Below are positions 46,679-54,774 of a stretch of 64,000 nt of DNA, in pieces. The translations under genes and the position numbers were made by a program. A model generated the notes under the pieces. That model saw only the letters and a list, made by a program, of their open reading frames with translations. It had not been told where the DNA came from and ran no database searches. Source of the DNA: Pseudomonadales bacterium (GTDB taxonomy: Bacteria > Pseudomonadota > Gammaproteobacteria > Pseudomonadales > Azotimanducaceae); contig JAJECH010000059.1 in assembly GCA_022822135.1 (NCBI GenBank), positions 62,001 to 126,000 of the forward strand, in the 5' to 3' direction. Numbering within the stretch: position 1 is the first letter of the stretch; each line of letters begins with the position of its first letter.

Positions 46679-48210
46679 TGCTGAACCGACGCGAGCTGGC
46701 TCTAGGCGTGACCGGGTCTCTTTGTGGTCTGATGCTACCCATCCGAGCAACGCCATCGAATTCGACCTATGAGAGCTTCCACAAGAACCTTCCGAAGCAC
46801 CCGTGGCTGAAACTCTACAAGGGTGTTCAGGATGCGGATACTGGTACGACTCAGTGTCAAGTTGAAGGTAACTGGCCTACCGATTTAGTCGGAGCGTTAT
46901 ATCGAAACGGACCCGGTCGCATGGAACGAGATCGACGACGCTATCAACACTGGTTTGATGGCGACGGTCTCGTCCAGAAGTGGTCCATCGGACCGAACGG
47001 AGTGGTAACTCACCGCGCTAGGTTGGTTCATACTGACAAGTACCTTCATGATGAGGCGCAAAACGAACTGTCTCTAGTCGGGTTTGGCACAGTAGGCGAT
47101 GATTCGGTGAGCATCTCCAGTCCGGACTCCTTGAATGTTGGTAACATCAGCGTGCTACCGAGAGACGATCAAATTTGGGCTTTATGGGAAGGGGGTTCAG
47201 CATGGCGAATAGAACCAGATTCCCTGTCAACGAAAGGGATCGTCGAACTCTCGACGGAGTCTTCTGGTTTGCCGTTCTCGGCGCACCCGCGTGTGGAACC
47301 GAACGGTACGTTGTGGAATTTCGGTTACGTGAGTCACTTAGGTGCATTAGTGATCTGGCGTTTAGATCCCTGGAAAAAAGAACCGACGATCACCGTCATT
47401 CCACGAAGCCCGATGACGATCCCTCATGATTTTGTCGTTACAGATAAGCACCTTGTACTACCTCTTCCGCCGCTTCATTACGAACCGGACCCAGACGTTG
47501 AACACTCGTTCTTGGATGCGCATGTATGGCATCCTGAGCGGAGCCTCGACATACTGATCATGGATAAGAATGACCCAAACGACCACTTCGTCGTTGAACT
47601 TGCAGCAGACTGGTACTTTCACTATTCAAACGGCTGGGAAGATCGCGACGGTGTGATTCGGTTCGAAGGGATGCGTTATGACGATCCAAGTTTGATGTAT
47701 GACGCATTCAAAAGTGTTATGCGAGGCGATCCTCCGACCAACCTGTCCCTCTCAGACCTCGTGCAATTTCGAATAGACACTCGCGCGCGTAAAGGCACAG
47801 TAGTACCTTTTAAGAACGAATTGATCGCTTGCGAATTCCCTCGGATCGACCAACGACGGTCGACCATGCAACACGAATGGGTGACGATGCTCGGAAGTAA
47901 CTCGCAATCTCCCGCGTTAAAGTTTGGACTGCTAAACAGCGTCGTACGGATAAACACAACGTCTGGAGCAGTCAATGGATTCACGTATCCCGATCAAGAG
48001 ATTCCGGAAGAGCATTTGTTCATTCCGAATCCCAACGGTAATCGTGAAACGGATGGCTGGTTGCTTGGAACGTCGCTGGACTATATCGCTGAAGAGACTC
48101 GCCTAAACGTTTTCAAGATCGGCCCTGAGGCGCCAGAACTTCTCGCGCGAGCGACGCTGCCGCGACTGATGCCCCTCGGATTGCATGGGCAATTCGTCAC
48201 GGAAAGCTAG
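46678..48210 (+). CDS. Carotenoid cleavage oxygenase (RPE65/CCD family)
   Basis: 510 residues. Non-heme Fe(II) oxygenase that splits a double bond in carotenoids, apocarotenoids or stilbene-like compounds. The four iron-binding His are His203 (SAHPRVEP), His250 (TIPHDFV), His315 (FHYSNGW) and His503 (GLHGQFV). The seven-blade propeller start ALYRNGPG and HWFDGDGLVQ are typical. The N-terminus MLNRRELALGVTGSLCG looks like a Tat signal, which would place the enzyme in the periplasm. Its ATG overlaps the DUF2141 stop (TAATG), and its TAG overlaps the GTG of the kinase gene. No carotenoid synthesis genes are in the window. Confidence 0.92.
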   Translation: MLNRRELALGVTGSLCGLMLPIRATPSNSTYESFHKNLPKHPWLKLYKGVQDADTGTTQCQVEGNWPTDLVGALYRNGPGRMERDRRRYQHWFDGDGLVQKWSIGPNGVVTHRARLVHTDKYLHDEAQNELSLVGFGTVGDDSVSISSPDSLNVGNISVLPRDDQIWALWEGGSAWRIEPDSLSTKGIVELSTESSGLPFSAHPRVEPNGTLWNFGYVSHLGALVIWRLDPWKKEPTITVIPRSPMTIPHDFVVTDKHLVLPLPPLHYEPDPDVEHSFLDAHVWHPERSLDILIMDKNDPNDHFVVELAADWYFHYSNGWEDRDGVIRFEGMRYDDPSLMYDAFKSVMRGDPPTNLSLSDLVQFRIDTRARKGTVVPFKNELIACEFPRIDQRRSTMQHEWVTMLGSNSQSPALKFGLLNSVVRINTTSGAVNGFTYPDQEIPEEHLFIPNPNGNRETDGWLLGTSLDYIAEETRLNVFKIGPEAPELLARATLPRLMPLGLHGQFVTES

Positions 48211-49247
48211 TGTTCGAGTCGTTCCTCCAACATGTCCGCAGATATGCGAAGGCATGGATCATCACGGTCACAGTCGTGTTTTGCACACTCGTTGCGACCG
48301 TGTTGACCTTCTTGAATGGGGATATTTGGGGGAACTTCGTCGCGAGCTATTCGATTGGTGTGACCTGTATGTCGCTTCAGCTCTGGGCGCATAAACATCG
48401 ACCCGAGTCATGGAGTCGAGAGTGGGTCACCGTGATCACTGGTGTCATCAGCCTGGCTCTAGGGTTGCTACTCGGCGGAACTCTGGGTGCTTTCGACCCG
48501 TTCTTCTTTTTTCGAACCAATCCTATTGGTGTCGTGATCGGTGGAATCGCGTGCATTGTTGCCGGTTTTGTGATTCTCCTTATGGGATACACCCGTGATC
48601 TTGAAGCTGAACGAGATGCTGCTCGTCAGAAAGAGCTCGTGCGCGAGCGCGAACTCGCGATCACGCAACTACGTACATTACAAGCGCAAATCGAACCACA
48701 TTTTCTGTTCAACACACTTGCGAACGTGCAGGCGCTGGTGGAAAATGAGCCATCGAAAGCCCGTAAGTTGCTCGAATCACTAACGGATCTATTCAGAGCT
48801 TCGTTAGACTACTCTCGTACTAGCACTGGCTCAATTGGGATGGAAATCGAGTTAATTTCGAACTATCTCGACGTTCAGAAAACGAGGATGGGCGACCGCC
48901 TCGCGTTTAGGATTGAAGTCGAGGATGGACTTCACAGTGTTCAACTGCCGCCATTTCTTATCCAACCACTCGTAGAAAACGCGATCAAGCACGGGATCGA
49001 ACCATCCGCAGATCCAGGCAATATCGAGATCCAAGTAGCGCGAAACGACGGTATGTTGCTGATTGACGTGACTAACACCCGGAATCCGGATATCCAAGCG
49101 GAAGAAGGTGGCGGTATGGGTATCGCCAATGTGAGAGAACGCCTGAACGCAGTGTATGGCGAAACCGCGCAGTTACAAATCGACCGCGCAACGATGGACA
49201 GATTCAGGGTCACCCTTGAAATACCACTCGAAGAAGCGAAGGCGTGA
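48210..49247 (+). CDS. LytS/YehU-type sensor histidine kinase
   Basis: 345 residues. Four membrane segments (about 17-35, 41-58, 72-93, 105-126) with very short loops and no periplasmic domain, then a coiled linker. Phospho-acceptor His164 is in IEPHFLFNTLAN; the ATP lid region has PLVENAIKHG (N box) and GGGMGIANVRERL (G box). The lack of an outer domain suggests that the stimulus is in the membrane. GTG start shares one base with the carotenoid oxygenase stop. Its TGA overlaps the GTG of the response regulator by four bases, so the pair is a matched two-component system. Confidence 0.92.
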   Translation: MFESFLQHVRRYAKAWIITVTVVFCTLVATVLTFLNGDIWGNFVASYSIGVTCMSLQLWAHKHRPESWSREWVTVITGVISLALGLLLGGTLGAFDPFFFFRTNPIGVVIGGIACIVAGFVILLMGYTRDLEAERDAARQKELVRERELAITQLRTLQAQIEPHFLFNTLANVQALVENEPSKARKLLESLTDLFRASLDYSRTSTGSIGMEIELISNYLDVQKTRMGDRLAFRIEVEDGLHSVQLPPFLIQPLVENAIKHGIEPSADPGNIEIQVARNDGMLLIDVTNTRNPDIQAEEGGGMGIANVRERLNAVYGETAQLQIDRATMDRFRVTLEIPLEEAKA

Positions 49248-49996
49248 AGCCAACCGTACTGATCGCGGACGATGAACCACTCCTACGGGATCAACTGGCC
49301 AACTTACTAGGTCAAGTTTGGCCTGAAGCACAAATCGTCGCGACGGCGTCTAACGGATCCGAAGCGAGAGATGCTCTAGAAACACTGCAACCAGATATCG
49401 CATTCCTCGACATTCGTATGCCGTCTCCAGACGGGTTGGCGTTGGCAGAAGAGTTCGCCTCTGAATCGAGCATGATCGTATTCGTTACTGCCTACGACCA
49501 ATATGCGGTGGCTGCGTTCGAGAAGAACGCCTGCGACTACTTACTTAAGCCAATATCCGAAGCACGATTGCGTGAGACCGTAAAACGTCTTAAGACGAAG
49601 CTTGCGACATCACGTACCACGCTCGCAATCGCATCTGTTCGTGAGGAGATCGAAAAACTCAAACAAACTCCCACGCTCACTCGCATTCCAGTCAAGCACC
49701 AAGGCGAAACGAAGTTGGTTGATGTCCGTGAAATCAGGTATTTCAAGGCTGAGGCAAAGTACACGATCGCATACGACGCCCAAAACGAATATGTACTCGG
49801 AATTACACTGAAGGATTTGAGGGCTCAACTAGATGAGAACGAATTCTGGCAAATTCATCGGAGCTGCATCGTAAACGCTAGCTTTATTGAAGGCGTTCGT
49901 CGTACGAGCAACGACTCACTCCGCTTGCGAATATCAGGCACTAATGACGAATTGCGGGTAAGTCGATCATTCAACCACCGTTTTCACGCACTTTAA
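49244..49996 (+). CDS. LytTR-family response regulator
   Basis: 250 residues. Receiver domain ~4-120 with DD at 9-10, phospho-acceptor Asp56 (AFLDIRMPSPDG), Thr in FVTAYD and Lys in LLKPIS. The C-terminal LytTR DNA-binding domain spans ~145-248 (FKAEAKYTIAY; WQIHRSCIVNASFIEGV). Activated by the preceding kinase; it should bind direct repeats in target promoters, possibly that of its own operon before 46268. Final gene of the operon: an inverted repeat follows 26 bases downstream. Confidence 0.93.
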   Translation: MKPTVLIADDEPLLRDQLANLLGQVWPEAQIVATASNGSEARDALETLQPDIAFLDIRMPSPDGLALAEEFASESSMIVFVTAYDQYAVAAFEKNACDYLLKPISEARLRETVKRLKTKLATSRTTLAIASVREEIEKLKQTPTLTRIPVKHQGETKLVDVREIRYFKAEAKYTIAYDAQNEYVLGITLKDLRAQLDENEFWQIHRSCIVNASFIEGVRRTSNDSLRLRISGTNDELRVSRSFNHRFHAL

Positions 49997-50021
49997 CCTT
50001 TCTGGACAATTTACTATACCA

Positions 50022-50051
50022 ATCGTAAAATAGTCACGACCATTTTACGAT
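50022..50051. promoter_or_regulatory. Perfect 10-base inverted repeat before the DUF4143 ATPase gene
   Basis: ATCGTAAAAT (50022-50031) and ATTTTACGAT (50042-50051) flank a 10-base spacer, 12 bases before the TTG start. AT-rich arms and no T-run argue for an operator covering the promoter rather than a terminator. Confidence 0.55.
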
Positions 50052-50062
50052 AACGATTCAGT

Positions 50063-51280
50063 TTGGTCATAAAGAGATACATCACCGACCAATTGCGTCG
50101 CCACCTATCCCAATATCGACAGATGGCGTTTCTTTCTGGACCTCGACAGGTCGGCAAGTCGACCGTTGCTCATAGCGTAATAGCGCAATCTCAGAGATCA
50201 CAACATTTAAACTGGGATAACGTTGAGGACAGATTGAACGCGCTACAGAATCCGTCCGCATTTCGCGACGTTCTACTGCTCGACGACGAGCAAGCGATGA
50301 CGACAGTTTGTGCGATAGACGAACTCCATAAACAGTTCACCTGGCGTGATTTCCTCAAGAGCATCTATGACACATACCCTGAACTCAGATTACTCGTTAC
50401 CGGTAGCGGGATGCTCACGCACTTCAGTCATGGTGGCGACAGTCTGAGAGGTCGATATTTTCCTTTCACATTGCATCCAATATCAGTTGCTGAACTAGTA
50501 CGACGCCAAACGGAAACAACGAAACTCATTCATGGAGGACCACGTGAAATACCGGAAGACCAGTGGGACGCGTTACTCAGATTCGGCGGATTCCCTGACC
50601 CGTTCCTCAAAGCGGAAGCTGCGTTCCACAAACAATGGAGCGCAACACGGCACGACCAGCTATTACGAGAGGAAATCCGTGATTTGACGCGTGTGCATGA
50701 ACTCGGTCAAGTTGAAGCGCTAGCGCTACTGATAGAACGCCAAGTCGGCAGTCTGACGAGCTATTCAAGCTTGTCCAGGCAGATTAGGTGCTCAGTTGAT
50801 TCAATTCGGCGCTGGATCGATATCCTGAAATCGCTCTTCTATTGCTTCGCTGTCACACCATGGTTCAAGAACCTAAATCGAGCCCTCCGAAAGGAACCTA
50901 AGTTCTACCTTTGGGACTGGTCGCAGGTTAACGATATTGGCGCTCGCAATGAAAACCTTGTTGCCTGTGCGCTGTTAAAAGCAACGCAATTCTGGACAGA
51001 AATCGGGCGCGGTTCGTTCGTGCTGCACTTCCTCAGGGATAAAGAAAAACGTGAAGTCGATTTCCTTGTGGTACGAGATGGGAATCCGTGGATTTTGATA
51101 GAAGTGGAGTCCAGTAGAAGTACGCGCTTAAATCCACACCTCTTGTACTACAAAGAGAAGCTAGATGTACCACATGCAGTGCAAGTGGCATTTGACGCAG
51201 ATTTCTATGACTCAGATTGCGTGTTCATCGATCGTCCGATGATCGTCCCGGTAAGAGCTTTCCTGTCACAGCTGGTTTAA
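50063..51280 (+). CDS. AAA-type ATPase with DUF4143 domain
   Basis: 405 residues. Walker A GPRQVGKST at about 26-34, the sensor segment LRLLVTGSG, then a winged helix and the DUF4143 nuclease-like fold at the C-terminus. The PD-(D/E)xK-like motif reads VDFLV...ILIEVE, with Glu where Lys is expected, so nuclease activity is doubtful. These ATPases are common, mobile and of unclear role. TTG start at 50063. Directly downstream is a toxin-antitoxin pair, so this is a small accessory patch. The inverted repeat upstream may be its operator. Confidence 0.88.
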   Translation: MVIKRYITDQLRRHLSQYRQMAFLSGPRQVGKSTVAHSVIAQSQRSQHLNWDNVEDRLNALQNPSAFRDVLLLDDEQAMTTVCAIDELHKQFTWRDFLKSIYDTYPELRLLVTGSGMLTHFSHGGDSLRGRYFPFTLHPISVAELVRRQTETTKLIHGGPREIPEDQWDALLRFGGFPDPFLKAEAAFHKQWSATRHDQLLREEIRDLTRVHELGQVEALALLIERQVGSLTSYSSLSRQIRCSVDSIRRWIDILKSLFYCFAVTPWFKNLNRALRKEPKFYLWDWSQVNDIGARNENLVACALLKATQFWTEIGRGSFVLHFLRDKEKREVDFLVVRDGNPWILIEVESSRSTRLNPHLLYYKEKLDVPHAVQVAFDADFYDSDCVFIDRPMIVPVRAFLSQLV

Positions 51281-51525
51281 CCGAATAGACCTTCAATCTA
51301 CAGAAAGATTAATCAATTACATGCGATTCAGTTCATGTATTCTCTCCGGAATTCGGCAGAACATTCGTCCTCGATCAAGAGAAGGCGGTCCTACACAAAG
51401 TTCATACACGCTTCAGCCGAATATCAAGTTGAGCACCAGAAAAACACTCAACATTAAAGAAAACGGCAAATAATTGTGATTTCATTGATTCCAATGCTTA
51501 AAATGACATCAAAAGAATCAAAATA

Positions 51526-51537
51526 CGGTAATTACCG
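51526..51537. promoter_or_regulatory. Palindrome directly before the antitoxin start
   Basis: CGGTAATTACCG, a perfect 12-base palindrome ending two bases before the ATG at 51540. A site here fits autorepression by the ribbon-helix-helix antitoxin (or the complex with its toxin), as known for FitAB/VapBC operons. Confidence 0.55.
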
Positions 51538-51539
51538 AA

Positions 51540-51782
51540 ATGGCTAGTATCACGATTCGCAACCTTGAGGATGATGTTAAGACAGCACTGCGGGTGAGAG
51601 CTGCAAACAATGGACGATCAATGGAAGAAGAAGCAAGGCAAATACTAAAGACAGCAATCAGCAAACCTGAAAACAGAGTAAAGCTTGGTGATTCAATTCA
51701 TCGTCGATTTGCTGTTTTCGGAGGGTTCGATCTTGACCTACCGGAGCGCGAACCAATGCCTGAACCACCACGCTTTGACTAA
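51540..51782 (+). CDS. FitA/VapB-like ribbon-helix-helix antitoxin
   Basis: 80 residues. The N-terminal ribbon-helix-helix is typical of FitA (ASITIRNLEDDVKTALRVRA, then GRSMEEEARQIL), followed by a C-terminal tail that would wrap the toxin (GGFDLDLPEREPMPEPPRFD region). ATG start; the palindrome lies where a ribosome site is expected, so translation may be controlled by the same site. The toxin gene begins three bases after the stop. Confidence 0.9.
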   Translation: MASITIRNLEDDVKTALRVRAANNGRSMEEEARQILKTAISKPENRVKLGDSIHRRFAVFGGFDLDLPEREPMPEPPRFD

Positions 51783-51785
51783 GTT

Positions 51786-52220
51786 GTGCCGGCGTACTTA
51801 GTCGATACGAATCTAGTTTCGGAGCTTATCCAACCCACCCCGGAACCGCGCGTCATGGACTGGTTCAATCGCACGGATATTAACCTGATTTACTTTAGCT
51901 CTGTCGGTGAGGCTGAGTTACGACGTGGTGCGGCCATTCTTCCGAGTGGCATCCGACGCAACCTTCTTATCGCCGCGATCGATGCCATGATTACAGAAGA
52001 TTTTGCTGGTCGGGTGTTACCTTTCGATAGCGCAGCCGCCGTGGTTTTCGCTGAGATCTTTGCGATACGACGCGCTGACGGTAGACCGATCGGATTCCCA
52101 GATTGCCAAATAGCGGCAATCGCGAAGTCTAGAGAGCTCCAGTTAATAACGCGTAACGTCCGAGACTTCATGGGAATTGGCATCGAGCTCATAAATCCCT
52201 GGGAAGAATCCAATGAGTAG
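51786..52220 (+). CDS. FitB/VapC-like PIN-domain ribonuclease toxin
   Basis: 144 residues. PIN-domain acidic residues are in YLVDTNLVSEL (Asp7, with Glu12), EAELRRG, and GFPDCQIAAIA plus ITRNVRDF near the C-terminus. Members cleave RNA, often tRNA, and are held by their antitoxin. Unlike the broken copy at 33 kb this one looks intact. GTG start. Forms an operon with the antitoxin gene. Confidence 0.93.
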   Translation: MPAYLVDTNLVSELIQPTPEPRVMDWFNRTDINLIYFSSVGEAELRRGAAILPSGIRRNLLIAAIDAMITEDFAGRVLPFDSAAAVVFAEIFAIRRADGRPIGFPDCQIAAIAKSRELQLITRNVRDFMGIGIELINPWEESNE

Positions 52221-52243
52221 AAGCCGACGCCTCAATTTGTCTA

Positions 52244-52438
52244 TCAGGAATCCTTTGGTGAAGTCTGTTTAATTTGCTCAATGTGACCACCAAAAAACCA
52301 CACGGATCCGATCGCCAGAGGAACCAAACACGCCCCTAATTTGAAGAAAGGAGCGTAGGTCTCTGCCGAAATAACAGGTACGATGTTCGTCGTAATCAGT
52401 ACGCCAAGAACCGCGGCAGTTCCGCCAATCCCAGCCAA
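52244..52438 (-). CDS. Small membrane protein, start uncertain
   Basis: At least 64 residues (from a TTG at 52438) with two hydrophobic segments and the tail GGHIEQIKQTSPKDS. The frame is open and protein-like further upstream (SHDRILETASSLKLNTAYF) to a TGA at about 52512, but has no ATG, GTG or TTG there; ATT near 52510 would be the only way to translate it all. It follows the SirB1-like gene on the same strand, so it may be translated by coupling. No family recognised. Confidence 0.45.
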   Translation of the reverse strand: MAGIGGTAAVLGVLITTNIVPVISAETYAPFFKLGACLVPLAIGSVWFFGGHIEQIKQTSPKDS

Positions 52439-52511
52439 AGTTCCTATAAAGTAGGCCGTATTTAGTTTTAAGGAGGATGCTGTTTCGAGTATTCTGTCGT
52501 GAGAAATTGGA

Positions 52512-53306
52512 TTAATTCAGAATCTGATCGTCGTCCTCTATTTTTGGCAATTGCGCTAAGTTTCGATCAATCATCTCTATGGTCGCGTCCTCATCGAGAA
52601 GACCCCTAGCAATCTTCAGTTCGGATCTAGCAGCGCCATAGTCTCCGATGGAAGCCCAAGCTTCAGCACGTTTGAAGTGGCAAAACCAGTCCTCAGGTTC
52701 AATGAGCTGCATGTAATCCACGAACTCGAGACGTCGAACGACATCGCCTTTAACCGATGCGACCTCCTGTAAGTTATTGAACATCCGTTTTAGGATGTCT
52801 GCGTTCGATGCTAGCTCGGGTTCGCCAGGCACACTGATGTTCTTCTTTCTCAAGTTCGAGGTAAACTCGTCGTAGTCCAAAATACTGAAATCAATCGGAT
52901 TGACGATGGTATCGTCGACTTGAGCAAGGAATACACCTGGGAAATTCACTCCATGGCTCGCCAACTCAAGGTGATCGCTCACACCCAGAATAATCGCGAC
53001 GTACGTAATTGGGATCCCTTTACGTGACCGAAGAACCTGCTCGATATCGCTATTTGAATATTCGTGAAAGTCGTTCTCTGTGACTCCTTGAAACCCCTCG
53101 TCATGAAATACCTTCAGCATTGCCGAAACAGTCTCTTCACGCTTGCGAATTTCTTCGGAAAGATAGAGTAGCTGCGAATCGACCCATGCTAGATCCGCTT
53201 CGGGATTCAAGATACGTGAGACCGTTTTTACGCCCAGCAACAGATGCTCACTGCCGGTTTCCACGCATTCGAGTAGCTCGCTAGCGTATGGGAGGTTTTG
53301 CGTCAT
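52512..53306 (-). CDS. SirB1-like transglutaminase-fold protein
   Basis: 264 residues. The core is the SirB1/transglutaminase-like region: IEQVLRSRKGIPITYVAIIL, GVNFPGVFLAQ and VNPIDF. The C-terminal third is TPR-like (DWFCHFKRAEAWASIGDYGAARSEL region). The canonical Cys of true transglutaminases is not visible in the conserved spot, so catalysis is doubtful, as in most SirB1 relatives. Role unknown. ATG start. Divergent from the CoA-transferase gene, with a 15-base palindrome between them. Confidence 0.8.
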   Translation of the reverse strand: MTQNLPYASELLECVETGSEHLLLGVKTVSRILNPEADLAWVDSQLLYLSEEIRKREETVSAMLKVFHDEGFQGVTENDFHEYSNSDIEQVLRSRKGIPITYVAIILGVSDHLELASHGVNFPGVFLAQVDDTIVNPIDFSILDYDEFTSNLRKKNISVPGEPELASNADILKRMFNNLQEVASVKGDVVRRLEFVDYMQLIEPEDWFCHFKRAEAWASIGDYGAARSELKIARGLLDEDATIEMIDRNLAQLPKIEDDDQILN

Positions 53307-53383
53307 TTCCTAGATTCCATCCGCGGTAGATGGCTCACTAAAAGAACGGTCTTATCGTGGATTGCAGTAACCAATCCTATTAT

Positions 53384-53398
53384 CCTATGAGTCATAGG
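53384..53398. promoter_or_regulatory. 15-base palindrome in a divergent intergenic region
   Basis: CCTATGA-G-TCATAGG, perfect 7-base arms, between the SirB1-like gene and the CoA-transferase gene. A possible operator for one or both; no regulator gene is adjacent. Confidence 0.4.
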
Positions 53399-53550
53399 TT
53401 CTCGTACTGTCGAAACCAAGCAGTCCTTCTTCAGGAATCCGGGTTTGGTACCCCCTGACTAAAATCACATTGGCAGCGGTGCGCGAATGTTCGCTGAAAT
53501 TCGCACACTAAACTGACATTACTTTGACTAGATACATCGGTTCGAAAACC

Positions 53551-54768
53551 ATGCCCGCACTTGACGGAATCCGCATTCTCGACATGACTCAATACGAGGC
53601 GGGAACCTCGTGCACCCAAGCATTAGCGTGGCTGGGCGCGGATGTAGTCAAGATAGAACCACCTGAGTATGGCGATCCCGGTCGCGGTGTCGGACGATCT
53701 TCGAATATTGATTACTCTCAGTATTTCTGTGCATGGAACGCTAATAAGCGTAGTGTCGCATTAAATCTCCGAAGCGAGCGCGGTCGTGAACTCCTACTGC
53801 AGCTGGCTCCGAAGTTCGACGTATTCATCGAAAACTACGGTCCCGGTGTTACAGAAAAACTCAACATTGGGTACGACGTACTCAGCGAAGTTAACCCCAC
53901 GGTGATTTACGCAAGAATTAAAGGATTCGGCGTCGACGGCCCCTATTCGGGGTATCGCTGCATGGACATGGTTGCTCAAGCTGCGGCTGGCGCTTTTTCG
54001 ATCACAGGAGAAGCCGACGGGCCGCCGATGATGCCTGGACCGACGACAGGCGACTCAGGAACTGGAGTACAAGCGGCCATGGCGATCCTCGCCGCGTACA
54101 TTCAGAGACTACGTACCGGCGAGGGTCAGGAAATCGAGCTTTCGATGCAGGAAGCAATGGCTTACTACGTCCGGACACGAGCCTACATAGGATCTGCATG
54201 GGGAACACAAGCTACTCGGCGAAATGGCAACGCGGGTGGCTTGCCGCCAGTCAATATATATCCGTGCAAACCGTTCGGTCCTAACGACTATATCTATCTG
54301 ATGCCTGTAAACGCTGGGCATTGGGACGCTCTCTGCGCGAGCATGGACCGTCCGGACTTACTCGTCGATCCTCGTTTCGCAGATATGCGATCGCGGGTCG
54401 AGAACGGCCAAGCGCTTTACGCCGAGATCACGGAATGGTGCAGCACACGTACGAAGTACGAAGCGATGGAAGCGATCGCTGGTGCCGGCGTACCGTGTTC
54501 TGCCTGCCTCGATACCGGTGAACTACATCACGACAAACACCTAAAAGCGCGTGGGTTCATTCACGAAATGGAATTACCGGTGCACGGCAAAGTTCCTATG
54601 CTTGGCTTCGCGCCACGGCTGTCAAAATCCGACGTTGAAATGACACCGCCACCACATCTCGGTGAACACACGATCGACGTCTTGGCCGAAGAGCTAGGGC
54701 TCAGTAACGAGGAACTCGAATCGCTCCGAACCGATGGTTCCATCGGCGATCCAACGCGCTTCGTCTAA
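53551..54768 (+). CDS. Family III CoA-transferase (CaiB/BaiF type)
   Basis: 405 residues from the ATG at 53551; a TTG nine codons upstream is possible but lacks support. The fold is clear: GIRILDMTQYEAGTSCTQ, LGADVVKIEPP, NKRSVALNL, DVFIENYGPG, and the catalytic Asp in YRCMDMVAQAAAG. TGDSGTGVQAAMAILA and ARGFIHEMELP are also typical. It transfers CoA between carboxylic acids, in carnitine, bile-acid, oxalate or aromatic-acid metabolism. Substrate unknown. Six bases before the second TonB receptor gene, so the two may be co-transcribed, which would suggest that the receptor imports the acid or its precursor. Confidence 0.93.
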   Translation: MPALDGIRILDMTQYEAGTSCTQALAWLGADVVKIEPPEYGDPGRGVGRSSNIDYSQYFCAWNANKRSVALNLRSERGRELLLQLAPKFDVFIENYGPGVTEKLNIGYDVLSEVNPTVIYARIKGFGVDGPYSGYRCMDMVAQAAAGAFSITGEADGPPMMPGPTTGDSGTGVQAAMAILAAYIQRLRTGEGQEIELSMQEAMAYYVRTRAYIGSAWGTQATRRNGNAGGLPPVNIYPCKPFGPNDYIYLMPVNAGHWDALCASMDRPDLLVDPRFADMRSRVENGQALYAEITEWCSTRTKYEAMEAIAGAGVPCSACLDTGELHHDKHLKARGFIHEMELPVHGKVPMLGFAPRLSKSDVEMTPPPHLGEHTIDVLAEELGLSNEELESLRTDGSIGDPTRFV

Positions 54769-54774
54769 ATCAGA

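Noticed and set aside
52475..52520. Very good AAGGAGG directly followed by ATG on the plus strand
   Set aside because: The ATG abuts the motif with no spacing and the frame ends after 12 codons; it lies opposite the small membrane-protein frame.
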